In this document: one piece after another, positions 57,533 through 64,000 of the stretch | Layout: every line of letters begins with the position of its first letter | Position numbering within the stretch: position 1 is the first letter of the stretch | NCBI RefSeq assembly: GCF_013408245.1 | Contig: NZ_JACBYS010000001.1 | Span: 2,542,001-2,606,000 of the forward strand | Length of the DNA: 64,000 bases | DNA from: Duganella sp. 1224 | GTDB taxonomy: Bacteria > Pseudomonadota > Gammaproteobacteria > Burkholderiales > Burkholderiaceae_D | Reading direction: 5' to 3' | Made by a program: the position numbers and the translations under genes | Notes under the pieces: model-generated | What the model was told of the DNA's origin: nothing | The model's database searches: none | Seen by the model: only the letters and a program-made list of their open reading frames with translations

Positions 57533-58065
57533 GGCAGACCTCCCACCGTCAGCGCCACGCCTGGCGCAAATTCTCCGGCCGCGTCCTGGTCCCGCGCGCC
57601 ATCCGGCCGTTTGCCGCGCCAGCCGATCTTGACGACCACCGGCGCCGAGGCGCCGCCGGCGCAAGACCAGCGCAACGTGCCGCCGCTCCACAAGCCGGCA
57701 TCGCGGCAGATCATGACGCGGCCGCCAGGCAGATGCGACAGCAACTGTTGCCTGGCCTCCTGCAGATCGGATAGCGCCAGCTGCGCCGGTGCGCACGCCA
57801 CGCCATGGCACAAGGCCGCCGGCGCGGGCGAGGCCGGCGCGGCAAACGCATCGTAATCCAGGGTCAGGTAGAGATCGGCCTGCGAGGGATTGGCGCGTAT
57901 GCGCTCCGCCAGCCCGGTGGCCAGCTGCGTGGCCTGCGACAGCCGCACCGCCTCATGACGCGCCCGCAGCGCCGCCAGTTGCAGCGCCACACCGCCGAGG
58001 ATGCCCAGCGCGAGCACCACCACGGCAACCAACACTTCCAGCAGCGTAAAGCCACGGGCGCGCAC
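57529..58065 (-). CDS. pilV: Type IV minor pilin PilV-like
   Basis: 178 aa. The GTG at 58065 is chosen because CGGAGG lies exactly 6 nt upstream; a TTG at 58080 would include the ribosome site inside the gene. Leader MRARG, then FTLLEVLVAVVVLALGILGGVALQ with Glu at +5, as in PilV. First gene of the pilV-W-X-Y1-E-fimT operon, whose products prime pilus assembly and form the tip complex. Confidence 0.88.
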   Translation of the reverse strand: MRARGFTLLEVLVAVVVLALGILGGVALQLAALRARHEAVRLSQATQLATGLAERIRANPSQADLYLTLDYDAFAAPASPAPAALCHGVACAPAQLALSDLQEARQQLLSHLPGGRVMICRDAGLWSGGTLRWSCAGGASAPVVVKIGWRGKRPDGARDQDAAGEFAPGVALTVGGLP

Positions 58066-58159
58066 AGCACACCTCCGCAAGTCAGCAAGACTGTGCTAGA
58101 AGGTAGCAGTGCTAATTGATGAGAATATGAGGTGTATCAAACGTGCGCCAGCCGTGCGC

Positions 58160-58618
58160 TCAGCGAGCCGGCTTGCCGACTTCGGCGATGGCGTTCTGGA
58201 ACTCGGCCAGGTCTTCAAAGTTTTTGTACACGGAGGCAAAGCGGATGTACGCCACGTTGTCGAGGCGCTGCAGCTCCTGCATCACCAGCTCGCCGATGTA
58301 GCCGGTGTCCACTTCACGCTGACCGCTGGTCAGCAGTTTTTCCTCGATGGAAGCGATGGCCTTGTCCACCGCCGGCGCCGCCACAGGACGCTTGCGCAAG
58401 GCCAGCTCCAGGCTGCCGCGCAGCTTGGCCGACGAATACTCGGTGCGGCTGCCGTTCTTTTTGACCACATACGGCATCACCAGTTCGATGCGCTCATACG
58501 TGGTAAATCGTTTATCACATTTGCCGCAGCGCCGCCGCCGGCGTATGGCGTCGCCCTCCTCCGATACGCGCGTATCGAGGACCTGGGTTTCTTCATGCTG
58601 GCAGAACGGACATTTCAT
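58160..58618 (-). CDS. nrdR: Transcriptional repressor NrdR
   Basis: 152 aa. N-terminal zinc ribbon [17 protein letters not shown] ... [16 protein letters not shown], then the ATP-cone domain ([28 protein letters not shown]). It senses ATP/dATP and represses ribonucleotide reductase genes. Located downstream of glyA on the same strand, the common glyA-nrdR arrangement, separated by a REP doublet. Confidence 0.97.
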   Translation of the reverse strand: MKCPFCQHEETQVLDTRVSEEGDAIRRRRRCGKCDKRFTTYERIELVMPYVVKKNGSRTEYSSAKLRGSLELALRKRPVAAPAVDKAIASIEEKLLTSGQREVDTGYIGELVMQELQRLDNVAYIRFASVYKNFEDLAEFQNAIAEVGKPAR

Positions 58619-58638
58619 ATGGCGCTGGACTTTGGTTG

Positions 58639-58712
58639 CCGTCGTTCCGGCGCAAGCCGGAACCCATAGAACGCGTGCTCAGCATGGGTCCCGGCCTTCG
58701 CCGGGACGACGG
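58639..58712. repeat. REP doublet (REPIN-like inverted pair)
   Basis: Two 29-bp copies in inverted orientation (58639-58667 and 58684-58712, 25 of 29 positions identical) separated by 16 bp. Each begins CCGTCGT and contains its own hairpin (TTCCGGCGCAAGCCGGAA; TCCCGGCCTTCGCCGGGA), with CCCAT at the inner edge. This is the structure of REP elements mobilised by RAYT transposases. Lies between glyA and nrdR. Confidence 0.85.
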
Positions 58713-58719
58713 AGATTAA

Positions 58720-59967
58720 TTACTTGGCGTAGACAGGGAACTTGTCAGCCAACACCTTCACCGCCGCTTTCACGCGTTCGATGGTGGCGGCGTCGTGCGG
58801 GTTATCCAGCACGTCCGCGATCAGGTTGCCGACTTGTTCCGCTTCCGCTTCCTTGAAACCGCGGGTGGTCATCGCTGGCGAGCCCAGACGAATGCCCGAA
58901 GTCACGAATGGCTTCTGCGGATCGTTCGGGATGCCATTCTTGTTGGTGGTGATGTGGGCCGAACCCAGAATCGCCTCGGCTTCCTTGCCGGTCAGGTTCT
59001 TCGGACGCAGGTCCACCAGCATCACGTGCGACTCGGTGCCGCCCGACACAATGCGCAGGCCGCGCTTGATCAGCGTTTTGGCCAGCACGTCGGCGTTCTT
59101 CACCACCTGCTGCTGGTATTCCTTGAACGCCGGCTGCAGCGCTTCCTGGAAGGCCACGGCCTTGCCGGCGATCACGTGCATCAGCGGGCCGCCCTGGATG
59201 CCAGGGAAGATCGCCGAGTTGATGGCTTTTTCGTGCTCGGCCTTCATCAGGATGATGCCGCCGCGCGGGCCGCGCAGCGATTTGTGCGTGGTCGACGTGA
59301 CGAAGTCAGCGTGCGGCACCGGATTCGGGTACAGGCCGGCGGCGATCAGGCCGGCGTAGTGCGCCATGTCGACCATGAAGTACGCGCCCACCGACTTGGC
59401 GACGGCGGCGAAGCGTTCGAAGTCGATCTTCTTCGAGAAGGCCGAGGCGCCGGCGATGATCAGCTTCGGCTTGTGTTCCTTGGCCAGCGCTTCCATGGCG
59501 TCGTAATCGATGTCCTCGTCGGCGGTCAGGCCGTAGGACACCACGTTGAACCACTTGCCGGACATGTTCAGCGGCATGCCGTGGGTCAGGTGGCCGCCTT
59601 CGGCCAGCGACATGCCCATGATGGTGTCGCCCGGCTTCAGCACGGCGAAGAACACGCCCTGGTTGGCCTGCGAGCCCGAATTCGGCTGCACGTTGGCGGC
59701 TTCCGCGCCGAACAGTTGCTTGACGCGGTCGATGGCCAGTTGCTCGACCACGTCCACGTACTCGCAGCCACCGTAGTAGCGCTTGCCTGGATAGCCTTCG
59801 GCGTATTTATTGGTCAGTTGCGAACCCTGCGCTTCCATCACGGCGGGCGAGGTGTAGTTTTCCGACGCGATCAGCTCGATGTGATCGTGCTGGCGGGTGT
59901 TTTCGTGTTGAATGGCGGCGAACAGCTCTGGGTCTACGCTGGCGAGGGTGTGATCTTTTGCGAACAT
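58720..59967 (-). CDS. glyA: Serine hydroxymethyltransferase
   Basis: 415 aa from the ATG at 59967. PLP enzyme that interconverts serine and glycine and charges tetrahydrofolate. Motifs: [28 protein letters not shown], and the PLP-lysine segment [15 protein letters not shown]. The gene is preceded by a long leader that contains a probable ZTP riboswitch, consistent with control by folate/one-carbon status. Confidence 0.98.
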   Translation of the reverse strand: MFAKDHTLASVDPELFAAIQHENTRQHDHIELIASENYTSPAVMEAQGSQLTNKYAEGYPGKRYYGGCEYVDVVEQLAIDRVKQLFGAEAANVQPNSGSQANQGVFFAVLKPGDTIMGMSLAEGGHLTHGMPLNMSGKWFNVVSYGLTADEDIDYDAMEALAKEHKPKLIIAGASAFSKKIDFERFAAVAKSVGAYFMVDMAHYAGLIAAGLYPNPVPHADFVTSTTHKSLRGPRGGIILMKAEHEKAINSAIFPGIQGGPLMHVIAGKAVAFQEALQPAFKEYQQQVVKNADVLAKTLIKRGLRIVSGGTESHVMLVDLRPKNLTGKEAEAILGSAHITTNKNGIPNDPQKPFVTSGIRLGSPAMTTRGFKEAEAEQVGNLIADVLDNPHDAATIERVKAAVKVLADKFPVYAK

Positions 59968-60061
59968 GAAAAAACTCCAATCGAATGAGTAACTTGTTAC
60001 TGGCAGTTGGATCGAATGAGAGAAGCCATAGCGAACCGGCAGCCTCTTCGTGCTTTCCATC

Positions 60062-60135
60062 GAGGGCTGCCCAGGCGAACGGCTGATGAAATCTCACGTT
60101 TCCCGGTGGATGTCCACCTTTCGCCGACTGACCAA
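60062..60135 (-). promoter_or_regulatory. Probable ZTP (pfl-motif) riboswitch in the glyA leader
   Basis: On the minus strand the leader contains GTCAGTCGGCGAAAGG, then a hairpin GGTGGACATCCACC followed by GGGAAACGTGAG, and 26 nt later CCGTTCGCCTGGGCAG. The 5' SxGGCG-type strand, the small hairpin with GGGAA, and the 3' CGCCTGGGC loop match the pfl motif as I remember it, and glyA is a known target class. About 94 nt separate the aptamer from the ATG. The expression platform (around 60010-60060, with AGTAAC-TT-GTTACT near the start codon) is not clear. 59968-60061 holds no gene. Confidence 0.72.
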
Positions 60136-60328
60136 AACGCACCATTGTGGGGCATTTTTGAAAATCACTCCAGCTTTTCGCCAGTTACGTGAGACGTAAT
60201 GGAACCCAAATTGTATTGGATGCGCCAGATTTGAGCAAGAAAATGAGTTGCAATTCAGGCAAGATCACCAATGGGACCGTTTGCGGCTACAATTTTGTCC
60301 ACCTTTCCACTCACAGCAAGGACAGATC

Positions 60329-61072
60329 ATGATCGTCTTCATCACCGGCGCCACCGCCGGCTTCGGCGCCGCCATGGCGCGCGTCTTCGCCGGCAACGGC
60401 CACCGGGTCATCATCAGCGGCCGCCGCGAGGATCGCCTGCAGGCGCTCGCGGCCGAGCTGGGCGACGCCGTGCGCCCCATCGTGCTGGACGTCACCGACA
60501 AGGCCTCGATCCAGGCCGCGCTGGACGGCCTGCCGACCGACTGGCGCGAGATCGACGTGCTGATCAACAATGCCGGCCTGGCGCTGGGCGTCACGCCGGC
60601 CCACACCTCGTCGCTGGAGGACTGGGATACGATGATTGCCACCAACGTCAGCGGCCTGGTGGCGATGACGCGGGCGATTTTGCCGGGCATGGTGGAGCGC
60701 AACCGTGGCACGGTGATCAACATCGGCTCGATCGCCGGCTCGACGCCTTATCCGGGCGGAAATGTATATGGGGCCACCAAGGCGTTCGTCAACCAGTTCA
60801 CGCAGAATCTGCGGGCCGACCTGGCCGGCACCGGCGTGCGCTGCACGAATCTGGCGCCGGGGCTGTGCGGCGGCACCGAGTTTTCCAATGTGCGCTTGAA
60901 GGACGATGCGGCGGCAGCCAAGGTCTACGAAGGCACCACGCCGCTGACGGCCGAGGATATCGCCAACACCGCGTACTGGATTGCCACGCTCCCGCCGCAC
61001 GTCAACGTCAACCGGATCGACATGATGCCGACGTGCCAGGGTTATGGCCCGCTGAACGTCAAGCGCACCTGA
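60329..61072 (+). CDS. Short-chain dehydrogenase/reductase, YdfG-like
   Basis: 247 aa from the ATG at 60329, behind AAGGA. Classical SDR: cofactor motif TGATAGFG (7-14), NNAG, the catalytic Ser in INIGSIAGS, and YxxxK in YGATKAF. The closest picture is YdfG, an NADP-dependent 3-hydroxy acid (serine/malonic semialdehyde) dehydrogenase (GxxFGxA start, PGLCGGTEFSNVR). The exact substrate is not certain. Divergent from glyA. Confidence 0.88.
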   Translation: MIVFITGATAGFGAAMARVFAGNGHRVIISGRREDRLQALAAELGDAVRPIVLDVTDKASIQAALDGLPTDWREIDVLINNAGLALGVTPAHTSSLEDWDTMIATNVSGLVAMTRAILPGMVERNRGTVINIGSIAGSTPYPGGNVYGATKAFVNQFTQNLRADLAGTGVRCTNLAPGLCGGTEFSNVRLKDDAAAAKVYEGTTPLTAEDIANTAYWIATLPPHVNVNRIDMMPTCQGYGPLNVKRT

Positions 61073-61140
61073 ACCCCGAACCGACAGAGGGGTCTGACCC
61101 CGTACGGGGTCAGACCCCGCAGCGTAGCGCCGTGCGGGGT
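61073..61140. repeat. Dispersed nested palindromic repeat, copy C
   Basis: Perfect 30-bp core palindrome at 61089-61118 (GGGGTCTGACCCCGT and its reverse complement), preceded by ACCCCGAA and followed by GCCGTGCGGGGT as in copies A and B. It starts directly at the stop codon of the SDR gene. The rest of 61141-61301 shows no gene. Confidence 0.85.
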
Positions 61141-61301
61141 AGCAGCAAACGCCGCCTGAAAAGCGTAAGGCGCCCGCCCTCGGCTTAAGAGAGGCTTATA
61201 CCCCGCTTCATTCATGAAATAATTTCGTAAAGGGTTGTTACAATACTTGGCAAGTTGCAAGTAAACCGCTTTACTGTCGTTCAGGCACCTTTGCGCGCCA
61301 G

Positions 61302-61330
61302 TTGATAAAGTTCAACCAAAACAACAATAT
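61302..61330 (+). promoter_or_regulatory. Candidate sigma-70 promoter of the ybgC-tol operon
   Basis: TTGATA (61302-61307), a 17-nt spacer and CAATAT (61325-61330). The predicted start near 61337 leaves room for the ybgC ATG at 61369 but not for the upstream ATG at 61339, which supports the downstream start. Confidence 0.5.
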
Positions 61331-61368
61331 CGCGTAGAATGTTGCTCAATCTTATAAGTCCAACCAAC

Positions 61369-61791
61369 ATGCCAGCAGATTTCATCTGGAACGTCCGGGT
61401 CTACTACGAGGACACCGACGCCGGCGGTATCGTCTATTACGCAAACTACCTGAAGTTCTTCGAGCGCGCCCGCACCGAGTGGCTGCGCGCCCTCGGTGTG
61501 AACCAGCACACATTACTCGCAGAACACGACACCCTGTTCGTCGTCAAAAGCGTCAGCGCGGAGTATCATGCGCCTGCGAAGCTGGATGATGAACTAAAAT
61601 TAACAGTTAGCATCGAAAAGCTCGGCCGCGCCTCCATCCTCTTCCGCCAGGAAGCCTGGCATGGCGAGCAATTGCTGAACACGGCGCAAGTCAAGGTGGG
61701 CTGCGTCGATTCCGCCCTGCGTCCGCGCGCCCTGCCCGCGGTCGTTGCCGACAAAATACGCAATACCAGTGTCACCACCCAAACCGACTGA
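61369..61791 (+). CDS. ybgC: Tol-Pal-associated acyl-CoA thioesterase YbgC
   Basis: 140 aa from the ATG at 61369; a start at 61339 would add ten residues. Hot-dog thioesterase with the hallmark [31 protein letters not shown], including the catalytic Asp. It is the first gene of the Tol-Pal cluster in most proteobacteria and lies 6 nt before tolQ. It probably acts on acyl-CoA or acyl-ACP at the membrane. Confidence 0.95.
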   Translation: MPADFIWNVRVYYEDTDAGGIVYYANYLKFFERARTEWLRALGVNQHTLLAEHDTLFVVKSVSAEYHAPAKLDDELKLTVSIEKLGRASILFRQEAWHGEQLLNTAQVKVGCVDSALRPRALPAVVADKIRNTSVTTQTD

Positions 61792-61797
61792 TAAACA

Positions 61798-62490
61798 ATG
61801 AACGTCACTCAAGACCTCTCCTTCCTGTCCCTCATCACCAATGCGCACCTGATCGTGCAGTTGATCATGGCGCTGCTGTTCATCATCTCGCTGACCAGCT
61901 GGACCTACATCTTCGGCAAGCTGTTCGCGATCCGCTCGGCGCGCCGGCTGACGGTGGAGTTTGAAAAAACCTTCTGGGCCGGCGGCAACCTGCACGCGCT
62001 GTACCAGAACGCCGGCAAGGACCGCGCCAACAGCGGCCCGCTGGCGCGCATCTTCGAGGCCGGCATGGGCGAGTTCATCAAATCCAAGGCGTCCTACACC
62101 GCCAGCCGCGAAACGCTCGACCTCAGCGCCGTGCTGGACAGCGCGCGCCGCGCCATGCGCGCCGCCTTCCAGCGCGAGATGGACGCACTGGAATCGCACC
62201 TGGCCTTCCTGGCCTCGGTCGGCTCGGTGTCGCCGTACATCGGCCTGCTGGGCACGGTGTGGGGCATCATGAACGCCTTCCGCGGCCTGGCCAATGTGCA
62301 GCAGGCCACGCTGGCGGCGGTGGCGCCGGGCATCGCCGAAGCGCTGATCGCCACCGCCATCGGCCTGTTCGCGGCGATTCCGGCGTTTGTCGCCTATAAC
62401 CGTTTCTCGTACGACGTGGACCGCCTGGCGATCCGTTTTGAGAGCTTTGTCGAAGAGTTCTCCAACATTCTGCAGCGTCAATCGCGTTAA
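61798..62490 (+). CDS. tolQ: Tol-Pal system proton-channel subunit TolQ
   Basis: 230 aa with three membrane helices (about 15-40, 135-160, 170-195). Conserved LLGTVWGIMNAFRGL and PGIAEALIATAIGLFAAIPAFVAYN line the proton path. Works with TolR and TolA to energise outer-membrane invagination at division. Confidence 0.97.
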   Translation: MNVTQDLSFLSLITNAHLIVQLIMALLFIISLTSWTYIFGKLFAIRSARRLTVEFEKTFWAGGNLHALYQNAGKDRANSGPLARIFEAGMGEFIKSKASYTASRETLDLSAVLDSARRAMRAAFQREMDALESHLAFLASVGSVSPYIGLLGTVWGIMNAFRGLANVQQATLAAVAPGIAEALIATAIGLFAAIPAFVAYNRFSYDVDRLAIRFESFVEEFSNILQRQSR

Positions 62491-62495
62491 TCATC

Positions 62496-62933
62496 ATGGG
62501 CTCCTCCTTCTCCGGCGGCATGCGTAGCGGCCGCACGCGCAAGCTGAAATCCGAGATCAACGTCGTGCCGTACATCGACGTCATGCTGGTGCTGCTGATT
62601 ATTTTCATGGTCATGCCGTCGGCCAACGACCCGAGCGTGGTCGACCTGCCCAAGGCCGAGAAATCGACCAAGCCGCCAAGCGACTACGTGCAGATCGTCA
62701 TCAAGCCGAACGGCGCGCTGTCGATCGGCGTCAAGGGCAAGGACGAGGACGCGCCGGAAACCGCGCCCAACCGCGACGCCCTGGTGCGCAAGCTGCGCAC
62801 CATCCACAACGACCATCCCGACTACCCGGTGCTGATCGCCGGCGACAAGGACAGCAAGTACGACGACGTCATCCAGCTGATCTCGGAAGCGAAAAAGATG
62901 GGCATCACCCGTGTAGGCCTGTCGACCAAGTAA
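62496..62933 (+). CDS. tolR: Tol-Pal system protein TolR
   Basis: 145 aa ExbD/TolR family. One membrane helix with the essential aspartate in NVVPYIDVMLVLLIIFMVMP, then a periplasmic domain ending TRVGLSTK. 5 nt after tolQ; its stop codon abuts the tolA start. Confidence 0.97.
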   Translation: MGSSFSGGMRSGRTRKLKSEINVVPYIDVMLVLLIIFMVMPSANDPSVVDLPKAEKSTKPPSDYVQIVIKPNGALSIGVKGKDEDAPETAPNRDALVRKLRTIHNDHPDYPVLIAGDKDSKYDDVIQLISEAKKMGITRVGLSTK

Positions 62934-63869
62934 ATGCAAACGATGAAACCCGCAACCGCAGGCGGTCCGTACAAGGTACCGCGACAACACAACAGCTTGC
63001 GTTCGATCACGCTGGCGGTGGCGATGCACGCCCTGTTGTTGCTGTTCCTGTGGGTCGGCGTGAGCTGGCAGAACAACGAACCGACTGAAGTCCAGGCCGA
63101 AATCTGGGACATGAAGGTGCAGGACGCCGCCCCGCCCGCCCCCACGCCGGAGCCGGCGCCCAAGCCGGAACCCGAACCGGAACCCGAGCCGGTCAAGACG
63201 CCGCCACCGCAGCCGGTGCAGGCGCCGCCGGTGCCGAAGGAAGACCCGGAGATCGCGCTGGAGCGCCTGAAGGCCAAGAAGAAGGAAGAGGAACGCCAGC
63301 AGAAGCTGGAGCAGGCCCGCCTGCAGAAAATCGAGGACGAGAAGCAGGCCAAGCTGGACGCCAAGAAGAAGGCCGACCAGAAGGCCAAGGAAGAGAAGGA
63401 CAAGGCCGAGCAGGAAGAGAAGGACAAAGCGCTGGCCGCCGAGAAGGAGAAGAAGAAGCTGGCCGCCGAAAAGGCCGCCAAGGACAAGGCCGAGAAAGCC
63501 GCCAAGGACAAGGCCTTCGCGGCCGAGATGAGCCGCATCACCGGCGCCGCCGCCAAGGGCAGCACCGGCACCGCGGCGCAGTCGACCGGCGGCCGCGTCG
63601 ACGGCGGCTACGCGTCCAAGATCCGCGCCAAGATCAAGAGCAATCTGGTCTACGGCTCGCAGGACGACAGCCTGAGCGCCACCTACTCCATCACCCAGCT
63701 GCCGACCGGTGAAATCATCGGCGTGCGCAAGGTGCGGGGCAGCGGCTCGGCCGCCTACGATACCGCCATTGAAAACGCGATCGCCAAATCGTCACCACTC
63801 CCAACGAAAAATGATGGTACGGTAGAGCGCGAACTTACTCTCGACTTCAAGCTGAAGGAAATGCACTGA
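62934..63869 (+). CDS. tolA: Tol-Pal system protein TolA
   Basis: 311 aa. N-terminal membrane anchor (about 25-45, LAVAMHALLLLFLWVGVSW), Pro/Glu-rich segment (PEPEPEPEPVKTPPP), a long Lys/Ala/Glu helix (about 105-205) that spans the periplasm, and a C-terminal TonB/TolA-type domain (YASKIRAKIKSNLVY to LTLDFKLKEMH). Links the TolQR motor to TolB-Pal. Confidence 0.96.
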   Translation: MQTMKPATAGGPYKVPRQHNSLRSITLAVAMHALLLLFLWVGVSWQNNEPTEVQAEIWDMKVQDAAPPAPTPEPAPKPEPEPEPEPVKTPPPQPVQAPPVPKEDPEIALERLKAKKKEEERQQKLEQARLQKIEDEKQAKLDAKKKADQKAKEEKDKAEQEEKDKALAAEKEKKKLAAEKAAKDKAEKAAKDKAFAAEMSRITGAAAKGSTGTAAQSTGGRVDGGYASKIRAKIKSNLVYGSQDDSLSATYSITQLPTGEIIGVRKVRGSGSAAYDTAIENAIAKSSPLPTKNDGTVERELTLDFKLKEMH

Positions 63870-63870
63870 C

Positions 63871-64000
63871 ATGAAAAAACTGAATATGCTCTACACCGGC
63901 CTGGTCATCGCCGCCACCATGGGCAGCGCCCGTGCCCAGATGCGGATCGAGATTTCCGGCGTCGGCAGCAATCAGATCCCGGTGGCAGTGGCTGGCTTCG
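63871..64000 (+). CDS. tolB: TolB periplasmic protein, 3'-partial
   Basis: Only the first 43 codons are in the window. A signal peptide (MKKLNMLYTGLVIAATMGSARAQ) is followed by MRIEISGVGSNQIPVAVAGF, the start of the TolB N-terminal domain. One nucleotide separates it from tolA, completing the expected ybgC-tolQRAB order. Confidence 0.93.
   Translation, partial: MKKLNMLYTGLVIAATMGSARAQMRIEISGVGSNQIPVAVAGF

Overview
The window is high-GC bacterial DNA, most likely from a betaproteobacterium of the Oxalobacteraceae (Duganella/Massilia/Janthinobacterium type). The evidence is a ybgC-tolQRAB cluster, ffs beside dnaX-ybaB-recR, a minor-pilin operon (pilV-W-X-Y1-E-fimT) next to rib genes, a PEP-CTERM (exosortase substrate) protein, and many c-di-GMP and two-component proteins. 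No database search was possible, so family names rest on motifs and recall.

Region 1 (1-19.8 kb) is a mobile defence island with lower GC and unusual gene content. It abuts the 3' end of a tRNA-Ser(TGA) gene, a classic island integration site. It holds the C-terminal part of a giant protein of a defence-island-type family, an IS256-family element whose transposase is broken by a one-base deletion, and a seven-gene minus-strand operon: WYL-domain repressor, hsdM, hsdS, hsdR, YgjP-like metallopeptidase, mcrB and mcrC. A type I restriction-modification system and an McrBC-type system thus appear to share one transcript, probably controlled by the WYL repressor at an 11-bp-arm palindrome upstream of it. 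Further right are a small zinc-ribbon/glycine-zipper protein with a small membrane partner, and an unrecognised 269-aa protein carrying a HEPN-like Rx4H motif.

Region 2 (19.9-38.4 kb) is signalling and metabolism: a GAF-PAS-GGDEF-EAL protein and an EAL-like/HDOD protein; a NarL-type two-component system facing cstA (carbon starvation/pyruvate-type transporter) plus its small YbdD-like partner, with a perfect 42-bp-arm palindrome between them; a ThiF-like/nitroreductase-like/hexapeptide-transferase trio; a PEP-CTERM protein; a UGT-like glycosyltransferase; a hybrid histidine kinase and a REC-PAS-GGDEF-EAL protein.

Region 3 (38.6-49.9 kb) is housekeeping: CaiB-type CoA transferase, recR, ybaB, dnaX, SRP RNA, ubiD, a membrane-anchored lytic transglycosylase with a long leader, a proline-rich membrane protein, and nusB-ribH-ribBA (the last with a degenerate cyclohydrolase II half).

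Region 4 (49.9-64 kb): cytochrome c, an MBL-fold hydrolase with ribE-ribD, the minor pilin operon, nrdR and glyA (glyA behind a probable ZTP riboswitch), a short-chain dehydrogenase, and the Tol system running off the right edge. Three copies of a ~75-bp nested palindromic repeat and one REP doublet are dispersed through the core part.
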